From assembly GCA_025463615.1 (NCBI GenBank), contig JAODAU010000110.1, forward strand, positions 1-5,726: a stretch of 5,726 nucleotides of DNA. Reading direction: 5' to 3'. Below, piece by piece: positions 1 through 5,223 of this stretch. The stretch is from Microbacteriaceae bacterium (GTDB taxonomy: Bacteria > Actinomycetota > Actinomycetes > Actinomycetales > Microbacteriaceae). The notes beneath the pieces were generated by a model. It saw only the letters and a program-made list of their open reading frames with translations, was not told the DNA's origin and made no database searches. Numbering within the stretch: position 1 is the stretch's first letter; every line of letters starts with the position of its first letter. A program made the position numbers and the translations under genes.

Positions 1-503
1 GCCGGGGCGGGAGCCGGAGCGGGCGCTGCCGCGGCAGCCGGAGCCGCTGGGCCCGCGTGGCCCGCATATTTGGCGAACACCTCGACCGCCCAGGTGGTGC
101 CGCCCGCGGAGATGAACGCGACACCGAGGTCCGTGTAGTCGCCGACGATGTTGGCGTGGTGCCCGGGCGAGGCCATCCAGCCCGCGTGCACGGCCGCACC
201 GTTGGGGTAGCCCTGCGCGATGTTCTCGCCCCAGCGGCTCCATCCGGCCGGGATCTGGCTGCCGGTGTTGGGGTTGTGGGTGAGGCTGTTCGCCTGCGCC
301 ATCTGGTTCGCCCAGTTGGCGGCGACGGTGTCGAGGGCGCCGTTACGCAGCAGCCCGGCCTTCCCGTTGGCCCAGCGCGCCTGGTTCACCAGGCTCGCGA
401 TCGTGTCCGTCTCGGCGGCCCGCGCGGGCGCAGCACCGAACGTCGCAGCACCGGCAACCGCCAGCACGACGACGAGAACCCCCGAAACGATGCGCCCCCA
501 CAT
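1..503 (-). CDS. Secreted CAP (SCP/PR-1-like) domain protein, C-terminus cut by window edge
   Basis: Reading the minus strand from ATG at 503 gives 167 residues without a stop before the left edge. Residues 1-30 form a signal peptide: MWGR start, a hydrophobic core of V/L/A, and an APARA-A cleavage site near residue 29/30. Residues 34-147 match the CAP fold: LVNQAR near 38-43, H76 in LTHNP, the GEN motif at 92-94, and SPGHHANI at 112-119, followed by a VEVFAKY strand. H76, E93 and H115 fit the conserved CAP cavity residues. After residue 148 the sequence becomes an Ala/Pro tail (AAPAAAAAPAPAP), probably a linker or wall-spanning segment leading to something outside the window. Bacterial CAP proteins are exported, but their biochemical role is mostly unknown, so I assign none. 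There is no good Shine-Dalgarno sequence. A TAGGCT box lies 8 nt before the ATG and suggests a very short or absent leader. Confidence 0.9.
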   Translation of the reverse strand, partial: MWGRIVSGVLVVVLAVAGAATFGAAPARAAETDTIASLVNQARWANGKAGLLRNGALDTVAANWANQMAQANSLTHNPNTGSQIPAGWSRWGENIAQGYPNGAAVHAGWMASPGHHANIVGDYTDLGVAFISAGGTTWAVEVFAKYAGHAGPAAPAAAAAPAPAPAP

Positions 504-511
504 TGACCCTG

Positions 512-517
512 AGCCTA
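512..517 (-). promoter_or_regulatory. Candidate -10 box of the CAP-protein gene
   Basis: On the minus strand TAGGCT fits the actinobacterial -10 pattern TANNNT and ends 8 nt before the ATG at 503. That would place the transcript start at or within a couple of bases of the start codon. I see no clear -35 at 17-18 nt spacing. A perfect palindrome (519-528) lies immediately upstream. This is a pattern match only. Confidence 0.35.
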
Positions 518-518
518 A

Positions 519-528
519 GGGTTAACCC
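519..528. repeat. Perfect 10-bp palindrome GGGTTAACCC upstream of the CAP gene
   Basis: GGGTTAACCC reads identically on both strands. It sits just upstream of the candidate -10 box and 15 bp from the ATG of the CAP-protein gene, where a regulator could act. It is one of the few AT-containing spots in a very GC-rich stretch. No known regulator is assigned. It could also be chance. Confidence 0.4.
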
Positions 529-547
529 GATCCGAGCGCCAGCGCGC

Positions 548-655
548 TCAGCGCGGGGGGCGGCGACCGCGGCGACGGAGCATCTGCCCGTAGATGCCGC
601 CCACCAGGCCGACGATCACGAGGATGCCGCCGATGATGTAGCCGATGGGGATCAC
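548..655 (-). CDS. Candidate 35-residue single-pass membrane peptide
   Basis: A GTG at 655 opens a 35-residue frame ending with TGA at 550-548. The product begins VIPIGYIIGGIL, continues as an uninterrupted hydrophobic Ile/Val/Leu/Gly helix to about residue 22, then turns strongly basic (RRRGRR at 27-32). This is the expected form of a small single-TM protein with a positive cytoplasmic C-terminus. The frame stays open far upstream, but that stretch is low-hydrophobicity Arg/Pro/Ala sequence typical of antisense shadow. An upstream ATG at 739 would add 28 such residues and has no better ribosome site. A near-perfect anti-SD match (AGGGGGTGATC) overlaps the GTG itself, so the exact start is uncertain. 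The stop lies 44 bp upstream of the CAP gene on the same strand. Function is unknown; I recognise no named family. Confidence 0.5.
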   Translation of the reverse strand: MIPIGYIIGGILVIVGLVGGIYGQMLRRRGRRPPR

Positions 656-770
656 CCCCTCACCGTACCGAGGGCCGGCTCCACCCGCGAATCGTGGACG
701 AACTGTCGGCACCGCGCGACGAACGATCGGGTGCGGCATCCGCCGTTCGGCGAGGCTGGAGGCATACCCC

Positions 771-776
771 GGGAGG
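771..776 (+). promoter_or_regulatory. Ribosome binding site of the MFS gene
   Basis: GGGAGG is followed by 6 nt and then ATG at 783. This strong site fixes the MFS start there rather than at the in-frame ATG at 645, which would add 46 non-hydrophobic residues overlapping the small minus-strand ORF. Confidence 0.8.
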
Positions 777-782
777 ACCACC

Positions 783-1970
783 ATGAGCACCACAGCAGAA
801 GAGACAGTCACCGAAGTCGAGACCGGCAGGACGCCGTGGGGCGGTGTCGCGTCGCTCGGGATCGGGTCGTTCATCCTGGTGACCGGCGAGTTCCTGCCCG
901 CGAGCCTGCTCTCGCAGATCGCGGCGGGCATCCACGTGAGCGAGGGTGTCGCCGGCCAGCTCGTGACCGCGACCGCGATCACCGGCGCGGTGGCCGCGCT
1001 CGGCATCTCGCCGCTGCTCCCCCGGCTCGACCGGCGCATCGTGATGATCCTGCTCACCGTGCTCTCGATCGTCTCGAACCTGGCGATCAGCCTCGCGCCG
1101 ACCTTCGAGCTGATGCTCGTCGCCCGCCTCGTACTCGGTGTCGCGATCGGCGGATTCTGGGCCATGGCGCTCGCGGTGGTCGCCCAGCTGGTGCGCCCCG
1201 GAGTGCTCGGGCGCGCGATGACCGTCGTGAACGCCGGGGTGTCGCTCGCGACCGTGGCCGCGGTGCCGCTCGGCGCGTGGCTTGGCGAGCTGTGGGGCTG
1301 GCGCGCGGTGTTCGCCGCCGTCGCCGCGGCTGGCGTGCTGGCTGTGGTGATCCAGCTGATCCTGCTGCCGTCGGTTCGGCCCGCGGGCGCCCCGGGTCTC
1401 GCCGCCCTGCGCGACACCCTCCGCTCGTCCCTCGTGGTGATCGGCCTCGTGGCGATCGCACTCGTCGTGAGCGGACACTTCGGTGCGTTCACCTACATCC
1501 GCCCGGCCGCAGCGGCGGCCGGAGTTACGGGCGCCGAGGCGCTCAGCGTGCTGCTGCTCGTCTACGGTGTCGCCTCGTTCGTGGGCAACCTGCTGAGCGG
1601 CCCGGTCTCCGACCGCTCGATGCGCGCGGCGGTCATCCTCTTCCCGGTGCTCATCGGCGCCGGCACCGTCATCTTCGCGATCACGGGCGGTGCCTACGTC
1701 GCGACGATCATCGCGGCGGCGGTGTGGGGTCTCGGCTTCGGCGGCGTGCCGACAGCGGTGCAGACCTGGATGGCGCGGGTCGCCCCCGATCACCTCGAAG
1801 CCGCGGGTGGTCTGGTCGTCGCCACCTTCCAGGTCGCGATCGCGCTCGGTGCGGCCCTGGGCGGGCTCATCGTGGATGCCGCGAACGTGCACGTGACCCT
1901 CGTGGCGGGCGGCGCGACCGCCGTCGTCGGCGGGGTGCTTCTCGGCCTGGTCCGCCGCCGCGCCGCCTGA
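783..1970 (+). CDS. MFS transporter, DHA1 family, NepI-like exporter
   Basis: A complete 395-residue protein, the usual length for 12-TM DHA1 drug/proton antiporters. After a short polar N-terminus (1-18), TM1 runs from about 20 to 45 and includes EFLPASLLSQIA. It is followed by SEGVAGQLVTATAITG (53-68), a signature shared with E. coli NepI, AraJ and YdhP-type exporters. The TM2-TM3 loop carries RLDRR (81-85), a divergent form of MFS motif A. ARLVLGVAIGGFWAMA (114-129) matches the TM4 motif B region with R115, and closely mirrors NepI. HFGAFTYIRP (232-241) lies in TM7 and also resembles NepI. The chain ends in a basic RRRAA. NepI exports purine ribonucleosides such as inosine, so export of a nucleoside or small drug by proton antiport is plausible, but the substrate is inferred. 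The start is set by GGGAGG 6 nt upstream. It stands alone and faces the HNH gene convergently. Confidence 0.92.
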   Translation: MSTTAEETVTEVETGRTPWGGVASLGIGSFILVTGEFLPASLLSQIAAGIHVSEGVAGQLVTATAITGAVAALGISPLLPRLDRRIVMILLTVLSIVSNLAISLAPTFELMLVARLVLGVAIGGFWAMALAVVAQLVRPGVLGRAMTVVNAGVSLATVAAVPLGAWLGELWGWRAVFAAVAAAGVLAVVIQLILLPSVRPAGAPGLAALRDTLRSSLVVIGLVAIALVVSGHFGAFTYIRPAAAAAGVTGAEALSVLLLVYGVASFVGNLLSGPVSDRSMRAAVILFPVLIGAGTVIFAITGGAYVATIIAAAVWGLGFGGVPTAVQTWMARVAPDHLEAAGGLVVATFQVAIALGAALGGLIVDAANVHVTLVAGGATAVVGGVLLGLVRRRAA

Positions 1971-1992
1971 CATAGCCCGCGTTTGGCACACG

Positions 1993-2014
1993 TCTCGGGG
2001 TCTTCGTTCCGAGA
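1993..2014 (+). terminator. Terminator-like hairpin after the MFS gene
   Basis: TCTCGGGG (1993-2000) can pair with TTCCGAGA (2007-2014) around the 6-nt loop TCTTCG: six Watson-Crick pairs plus two G-U wobbles. It starts 22 nt past the MFS stop. No T-run follows, which is common for actinobacterial hairpins. The wobbles become A-C mismatches on the other strand, so the structure favours the plus-strand transcript. CCGAG at 2009-2013 can alternatively pair with CTCGG at 2026-2030. Confidence 0.4.
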
Positions 2015-2062
2015 GGCTCCGGCGGCTCGGTAGGGAAGGCTCTCGAAGGGGCGAATCGAAGT

Positions 2063-3421
2063 TCAGGCAGCTCGCGCACTCCACACTCCCTTCGGCGGCG
2101 CTGGAATGGGACGCTCCTCGGGGTCGAGGGAGGCAGGTGTCACCACGAAATAGTCCGCTCCGGTGCGTGTCACTCGCCATCCGTTGTTGTGGACCAGCAT
2201 GTGGTGATGCCGGCAGAGCAGTACCCCGTCGGCGATGTCGGTCCGGCCGTGGTGTCGGTCCCACTCATTGATGTGGTGCGCTTCGGTCCAGCTGGGTGGC
2301 CGGTCGCAGTCGGGGAAACGACAACCGCCATCCCGGGCTGCGAGGCCGATGCGTTGCCGGTAGGTGAAGAACCGTTCGTCGCGGCCCACGTTCATGACCT
2401 GTTCGCCGTGCTTGTCGAAAAGGATCGGCACGAATCCGTCGGCGCACACATGCCGTTCGGCGGTGGCGACACTGACCGATCCGGTCTGCCCCTCGAAGTG
2501 CGCTGTACCGGCCCGCCGGTCGAGGTCGCTGGCGGTGACGTGAAGACGGACGGTCGGTTTGTGAACGCCCACGATGTGGGCCGAGTCGACGGCGACTCCG
2601 AGCTTCACCAGCTCGACCAGGGCATCGAGCGCGATCTGCGGGGTCGAGCGGGGGTCATCGATGAGGCGTTGTGCGCGGTCGCGCGACGCCGGGTCGACGA
2701 ACCTCGGACCGCCGCGGCGGGGTGAGGTGGCGGCGTCGATAGCGGTGACCACGATCGCGGCGGACTCGGGGTCGAGAACACCCGAGATACGCATACTGCC
2801 GTCGGGCAGGGGGTACAGGTTCAGGCACCGCTTCTCCCGCAACCCCTCCTCACGCTGGGCGATGCCGGCCTCGTCGAGGCGGTCGCGGACCTGCCGCGCG
2901 CGGGCGGCGAGCTGGGTCTCGGTCAGCGACACCGCATCCTGCAGAAGTTCCCTCGCGGCCTCAAGCAGCACGTCCTCCGGTAGCTCGAGTCCGTCCAACG
3001 CCCCTCGGATCAACCGCGCCGCCTCGGCCGAGAGCTTCGTCTCGCGCACGGCGTCTCCCAGGGCGACCTGCCACTGCGGCTTCGGCGGCGCGCCCGGTGT
3101 CTCGGGCTCGGCATCCAGCAAGCCGCCGACCCGCACCATCGTCGACGCCTCCCGCCGGCCCAGCCCCGAGACCTTCTGAATCAGCAGTTCCGGGGTGCGG
3201 GCGCCGGTGCGTTGGGCGAGCCCGTCGTAGCCGAGTTCCGGGCGGGAGCGGTGCGCGATGAGGGCTGCGGTCTCGGCCAGGCCGATGTCAGCCGCACGGC
3301 GCCGCTCGGCGAAATGCTCGTGATGGCGCAACAGGTCCGCGTCCGACAGCGTTGCGCGCTGGGACGGCGTGAGCGAGGCCCACTCGTCTACCAGCGCGGG
3401 GCTGTCGGGGAGGTGTTTCAT
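2063..3421 (-). CDS. DUF222 / HNH endonuclease domain protein (13E12 family)
   Basis: A complete 452-residue protein, typical in length for the 13E12-type DUF222-HNH family that is multi-copy in actinobacteria. The DUF222 region spans roughly residues 20-330: helical, with GLGRREASTMVRVGGLL near 86-102 and the conserved stretch LNLYPLPDGSMRISGVLDPE at 200-219. The HNH nuclease region is at about 350-412: zinc-type cysteines C367 and C372, then AHHI (381-384), TDIADGVLLC (394-403) and HHH (405-407). The central Asn of the classical HNH motif appears to be Asp398 here. The family is presumed to bind or cut DNA; its biological role is not established. ATG at 3421 is the first possible start because TGA lies two codons upstream in frame. 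GAGG sits only 1 nt before the ATG, so initiation is not by a well-spaced Shine-Dalgarno site. It is convergent with the MFS gene. Confidence 0.93.
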   Translation of the reverse strand: MKHLPDSPALVDEWASLTPSQRATLSDADLLRHHEHFAERRRAADIGLAETAALIAHRSRPELGYDGLAQRTGARTPELLIQKVSGLGRREASTMVRVGGLLDAEPETPGAPPKPQWQVALGDAVRETKLSAEAARLIRGALDGLELPEDVLLEAARELLQDAVSLTETQLAARARQVRDRLDEAGIAQREEGLREKRCLNLYPLPDGSMRISGVLDPESAAIVVTAIDAATSPRRGGPRFVDPASRDRAQRLIDDPRSTPQIALDALVELVKLGVAVDSAHIVGVHKPTVRLHVTASDLDRRAGTAHFEGQTGSVSVATAERHVCADGFVPILFDKHGEQVMNVGRDERFFTYRQRIGLAARDGGCRFPDCDRPPSWTEAHHINEWDRHHGRTDIADGVLLCRHHHMLVHNNGWRVTRTGADYFVVTPASLDPEERPIPAPPKGVWSARAA

Positions 3422-3475
3422 GCCTCAATTGTCCCACACCCTGAACGCGAATGCTAACGTGACCATATATCTGTG

Positions 3476-3486
3476 GAGAACTTCTC
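3476..3486. repeat. Short inverted repeat GAGAA-C-TTCTC upstream of the HNH gene
   Basis: Two 5-bp arms are separated by one base, 55-65 bp upstream of the HNH start. The position suits a regulator site, but the arms are short and the match may be chance. It does not match the mycobacterial-type LexA box TCGAAC-N4-GTTCGA known for some 13E12 genes. Confidence 0.3.
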
Positions 3487-3528
3487 GAAGGTCTGTCTGT
3501 CAGGGAGAAGAGCCAGGTGATCGTTTCG

Positions 3529-3580
3529 TGAGGTCTCGACGAGCTCGACCCGCTCACCGCGGTGCGCTTCGAGAGCCTCA
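3529..3580. repeat. Imperfect inverted repeat, REP-like intergenic element
   Basis: The left arm TGAGGTCTCGA (3529-3539) pairs with TCGAGA-G-CCTCA (3569-3580), with all 11 bases complementary around one bulged G at 3575. Nested inside are GAGCTC-centred symmetry (CGAGCTCG at 3539-3546, one base uncertain) and a perfect palindrome CACCGCGGTG (3555-3564). The motif GGTCTCGACGAGCTCGACC (3532-3550) resembles the 'TCGACAAGCTCGACC'-type intergenic repeats that I recall as abundant in Microbacteriaceae genomes; only one copy is visible here. It lies 39 nt past the AKR stop and might help end that transcript, although no T-run follows. Confidence 0.6.
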
Positions 3581-3618
3581 GCGACCACAGCGCAAGGGAC
3601 GAAGGCCCTGACCCCCGC

Positions 3619-4596
3619 TCAGAACCCCGCGGGCGCGTGCGGCACGTAGGCCGCTTCGAGCTCGGCGAGCTCGTCATCCGTGAGCTCCAGCTCGAGAGAT
3701 GCGACCGCGTCCTCGAGGTGCGACATCTTCGTGGCGCCCACGATCGGCGCGGTGACCGCGGCCTGCGCCGAGACCCAGGCCAGCGCGACCTGCGCACGCG
3801 GAACGCCGCGGCGCGACGCGACCTGGGCCACGGCGAGCGAGACGGCACGGTCGGCATCCTCGGCCTGGGAGTAGAGGCGGCCGCCGAACTCGTCGCTCGA
3901 GGCGCGGGTGGTCGTGGCATCCCAGTCCCGGGTCAGCCGGCCGCGCGCCAGCGGGCTCCACGGGATCACGCCCACGCCCTGGTCGAGGCAGTACGGGTGC
4001 ATCTCGCGCTCCTCCTCGCGGTTGATCAGGTTGTAGTGGTCCTGCATCGAGACGAAGCGCGTCCAGCCGTTCAGGTCGGCGGCGTGCTGCGCCTGCGCGA
4101 ACTGCCAGGTCCACATCGACGATGCCCCGATGTAGCGCGCCTTGCCCGACTTGACCACGTCGTGCAGCGCCTCCATCGTCTCCTCGATCGGCACCGCGGG
4201 ATCCCAGCGGTGGATCTGGTAGAGGTCCACATAGTCGGTTCCGAGCCGGCGCAGCGACGCGTCGATCTGTTCCATGATGTGACCGCGCGAGAGCCCGTGC
4301 CCGTTCGGGCCGGGGCGCATCTGGCCGTGCACCTTCGTGGCGATCACGACCTCCTCGCGCGTGGCGAAGTCGCTGAGCGCCTTGCCCACGATCTCCTCGC
4401 TCGACCCGAGCGAATAGACGTTCGCGGTGTCGAACGTGGTGACGCCGAGCTCGAGGGCGCGACGGATGAACGGCCGCGCCTCCTCCTCCCCGAGCGTCCA
4501 TTCGTGGTTGCCGCGCCCGGGGTCGCCGTAGCTCATGCAGCCGAGGATGATCGCAGACACTTCGAGTCCGCTCGTGCCGAGGTGAACGTAGTCCAT
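3619..4596 (-). CDS. yajO: Aldo/keto reductase, YajO-like
   Basis: A complete 325-residue protein, the length of E. coli YajO (about 324). It shares long stretches with YajO: LGCMSYGDPGRGNHEWTL (18-35), FDTANVYSLGSSEEIVGKAL (55-74), DYVDLYQIHRWD (121-132), KARYIGASSM (152-161), SMQDHYNLINREEEREM (183-199) and PWSPLARGRLTR (212-223). The AKR catalytic tetrad is intact: D56, Y61, K88 and H129. The fold is a cytoplasmic TIM barrel that binds NADPH, with IVGATK near the C-terminus in the cofactor region. E. coli YajO is reported to act on aldehydes and to supply 1-deoxyxylulose 5-phosphate; whether this protein does so is inference. ATG at 4596 is supported by AGGAG 12 nt upstream, slightly long spacing, or by a CAGACT -10 box 6 nt upstream for a leaderless start. 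It is divergent from the OmdA-family gene. Confidence 0.93.
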   Translation of the reverse strand: MDYVHLGTSGLEVSAIILGCMSYGDPGRGNHEWTLGEEEARPFIRRALELGVTTFDTANVYSLGSSEEIVGKALSDFATREEVVIATKVHGQMRPGPNGHGLSRGHIMEQIDASLRRLGTDYVDLYQIHRWDPAVPIEETMEALHDVVKSGKARYIGASSMWTWQFAQAQHAADLNGWTRFVSMQDHYNLINREEEREMHPYCLDQGVGVIPWSPLARGRLTRDWDATTTRASSDEFGGRLYSQAEDADRAVSLAVAQVASRRGVPRAQVALAWVSAQAAVTAPIVGATKMSHLEDAVASLELELTDDELAELEAAYVPHAPAGF

Positions 4597-4624
4597 GTCA
4601 GTAGTCTGCTCCTACTATGAGCGC
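4597..4624. promoter_or_regulatory. 28-bp divergent promoter region with AGTAG-N7-CTACT symmetry
   Basis: On the plus strand TACTAT (4613-4618) fits a -10 box and ends exactly 6 nt before ATG 4625, so transcription could begin on the start codon. On the minus strand CAGACT (4608-4603) ends 6 nt before ATG 4596. The two boxes lie in a symmetrical element, AGTAG (4600-4604) and CTACT (4612-4616) with 7 bp between, that a dimeric regulator could use. No clear -35 element is visible for either direction. AGGAG (4613-4609, minus) is alternatively the AKR ribosome site. Confidence 0.5.
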
Positions 4625-5209
4625 ATGATCTCGCACGCCGACCGCCCGGTGCTCGCCTTCGACGACATCGCCGAGTGGGAGCGCTGGCTCGAGCGGAACG
4701 CGACGGAGTCGGACGGCGTGCGCCTCCGCGTGCGCAAGACGAGCTCGACGAAGCCGGGCGTGCTCGTGGTGGACACGCTCGACGTCGCGCTCTGCCACGG
4801 CTGGATCGACGGCACCCGCCGCGGCCTCGACGACGATTACTTCCTGCAGGACTACGGCCCGCGACGGGCCCGCAGCCTCTGGTCGCAGATCAACCGTGAC
4901 CACGTGGCGCGGCTCATCGCCGAGGGCCGCATGCGCGACGGCGGCTACGCCGAGATCGAACGCGCCAAGGCCGACGGCCGATGGGATGCCGCGTACCGCC
5001 AGAAGGGCATGGAGGTGCCGGATGACCTCGCGGCCGCGCTCGAGGCCAGCCCCGCGGCATCCGCCACCTTCGCCGGCCTGAGCGCGCAGAACCGGTTCGC
5101 CCTGCTGTTCCGCATCGGCTCGGTGAAGCTGGCGGAGACGCGGGCGCGCAAGATCGCGACTTTCGTGGAGATGCTCGAGCGAGGCGAGACCATCTACCCG
5201 CAGGGTTGA
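4625..5209 (+). CDS. YdeI/OmpD-associated (OmdA) family protein
   Basis: From ATG 4625 this is 194 residues, the usual size of the family. The N-terminal part has FDDIAEWERWLERN (12-25), LCHGWIDGTRRG (56-67) and a conserved basic segment PRRARSLWSQIN (79-90) leading to RVARLI-type helices. The C-terminal OmdA-type segment has FAGLSAQNRFALL (149-161) and ETRARKIATFVEML (171-184) before a short GETIYPQG tail. The family takes its name from Salmonella OmdA/YdeI, linked to polymyxin or bacteriocin tolerance. Molecular function is unknown, and a role in envelope stress here would be inference. No signal peptide or TM segment is seen, so it is likely cytoplasmic. An upstream in-frame ATG at 4595 has a GAGGTGA motif before it but would overlap the AKR start and add 10 residues unlike the family. 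I prefer 4625, served by a -10-like TACTAT. Confidence 0.88.
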   Translation: MISHADRPVLAFDDIAEWERWLERNATESDGVRLRVRKTSSTKPGVLVVDTLDVALCHGWIDGTRRGLDDDYFLQDYGPRRARSLWSQINRDHVARLIAEGRMRDGGYAEIERAKADGRWDAAYRQKGMEVPDDLAAALEASPAASATFAGLSAQNRFALLFRIGSVKLAETRARKIATFVEMLERGETIYPQG

Positions 5210-5211
5210 GA

Positions 5212-5217
5212 TAGTTT
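5212..5217 (+). promoter_or_regulatory. Candidate -10 box for a leaderless deacetylase transcript
   Basis: TAGTTT (overlapping GATAGT at 5210-5215) fits TANNNT and ends 6 nt before the GTG at 5224, the same geometry as the box before the OmdA-family gene. There is no Shine-Dalgarno sequence in the 14-bp gap. No -35 is evident, because the upstream sequence is coding. Confidence 0.35.
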
Positions 5218-5223
5218 CTGGTC

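Larger units (their letters stand above)
3422..3618. other. 197-bp gene-free region between the HNH and AKR genes
   Basis: I find no credible coding sequence here; open frames crossing it are shadows of neighbours. The half next to the HNH gene (3422-3490) is noticeably more AT-rich (for example CCATATATCTG near 3463-3473) and should contain that gene's promoter. TAGCAT on the minus strand near 3450-3455 is a weak -10 candidate. GAGAA-C-TTCTC at 3476-3486 is a short symmetrical site. The other half holds the imperfect inverted repeat at 3529-3580, downstream of the AKR gene. Confidence 0.6.

Noticed and set aside
25..38. A 14-bp perfect palindrome GCTGCCGCGGCAGC
   Set aside because: It lies inside the Ala/Pro tail of the CAP protein and arises from successive Ala codons (GCT GCC GCG GCA), so coding composition explains it.
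503..1975. A 490-codon plus-strand frame overlapping the MFS gene
   Set aside because: It is the Arg/Asp/Gly-rich out-of-frame reading of the MFS gene, with no recognisable domain.
2010..2045. CGAGAG (2010-2015) / CTCTCG (2040-2045) as a bidirectional terminator
   Set aside because: The 24-nt loop and inner mismatches make it weaker than the compact 8-bp hairpin at 1993-2014.
660..2264. A 534-codon open frame on the minus strand across the MFS gene
   Set aside because: Its composition (repeated Arg, His, Asp and Glu with no hydrophobic core or domain) is typical of an antisense shadow in GC-rich DNA. It overlaps a clear 12-TM transporter with a strong ribosome site.
3422..3500. A LexA/SOS box upstream of the DUF222-HNH gene, as known for some mycobacterial 13E12 genes
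   Set aside because: No TCGAAC-N4-GTTCGA-like site is present. The nearest candidate, around 3476-3490, has wrong half-sites and spacing.
3562..4620. A 352-codon plus-strand frame antisense to the aldo/keto reductase
   Set aside because: It mirrors the reductase codons (Val/Arg/His/Glu-rich). The minus-strand reading has an intact catalytic tetrad and near full-length YajO similarity.
4595..4627. ATG at 4595 as the start of the OmdA-family gene, with GAGGTGA at 4579-4585
   Set aside because: It would overlap the reductase start codon and put the ribosome site inside reductase coding sequence, adding 10 residues (MSVVCSYYER) atypical for the family. The TACTAT box 6 nt before ATG 4625 fits better. 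Not fully excluded.
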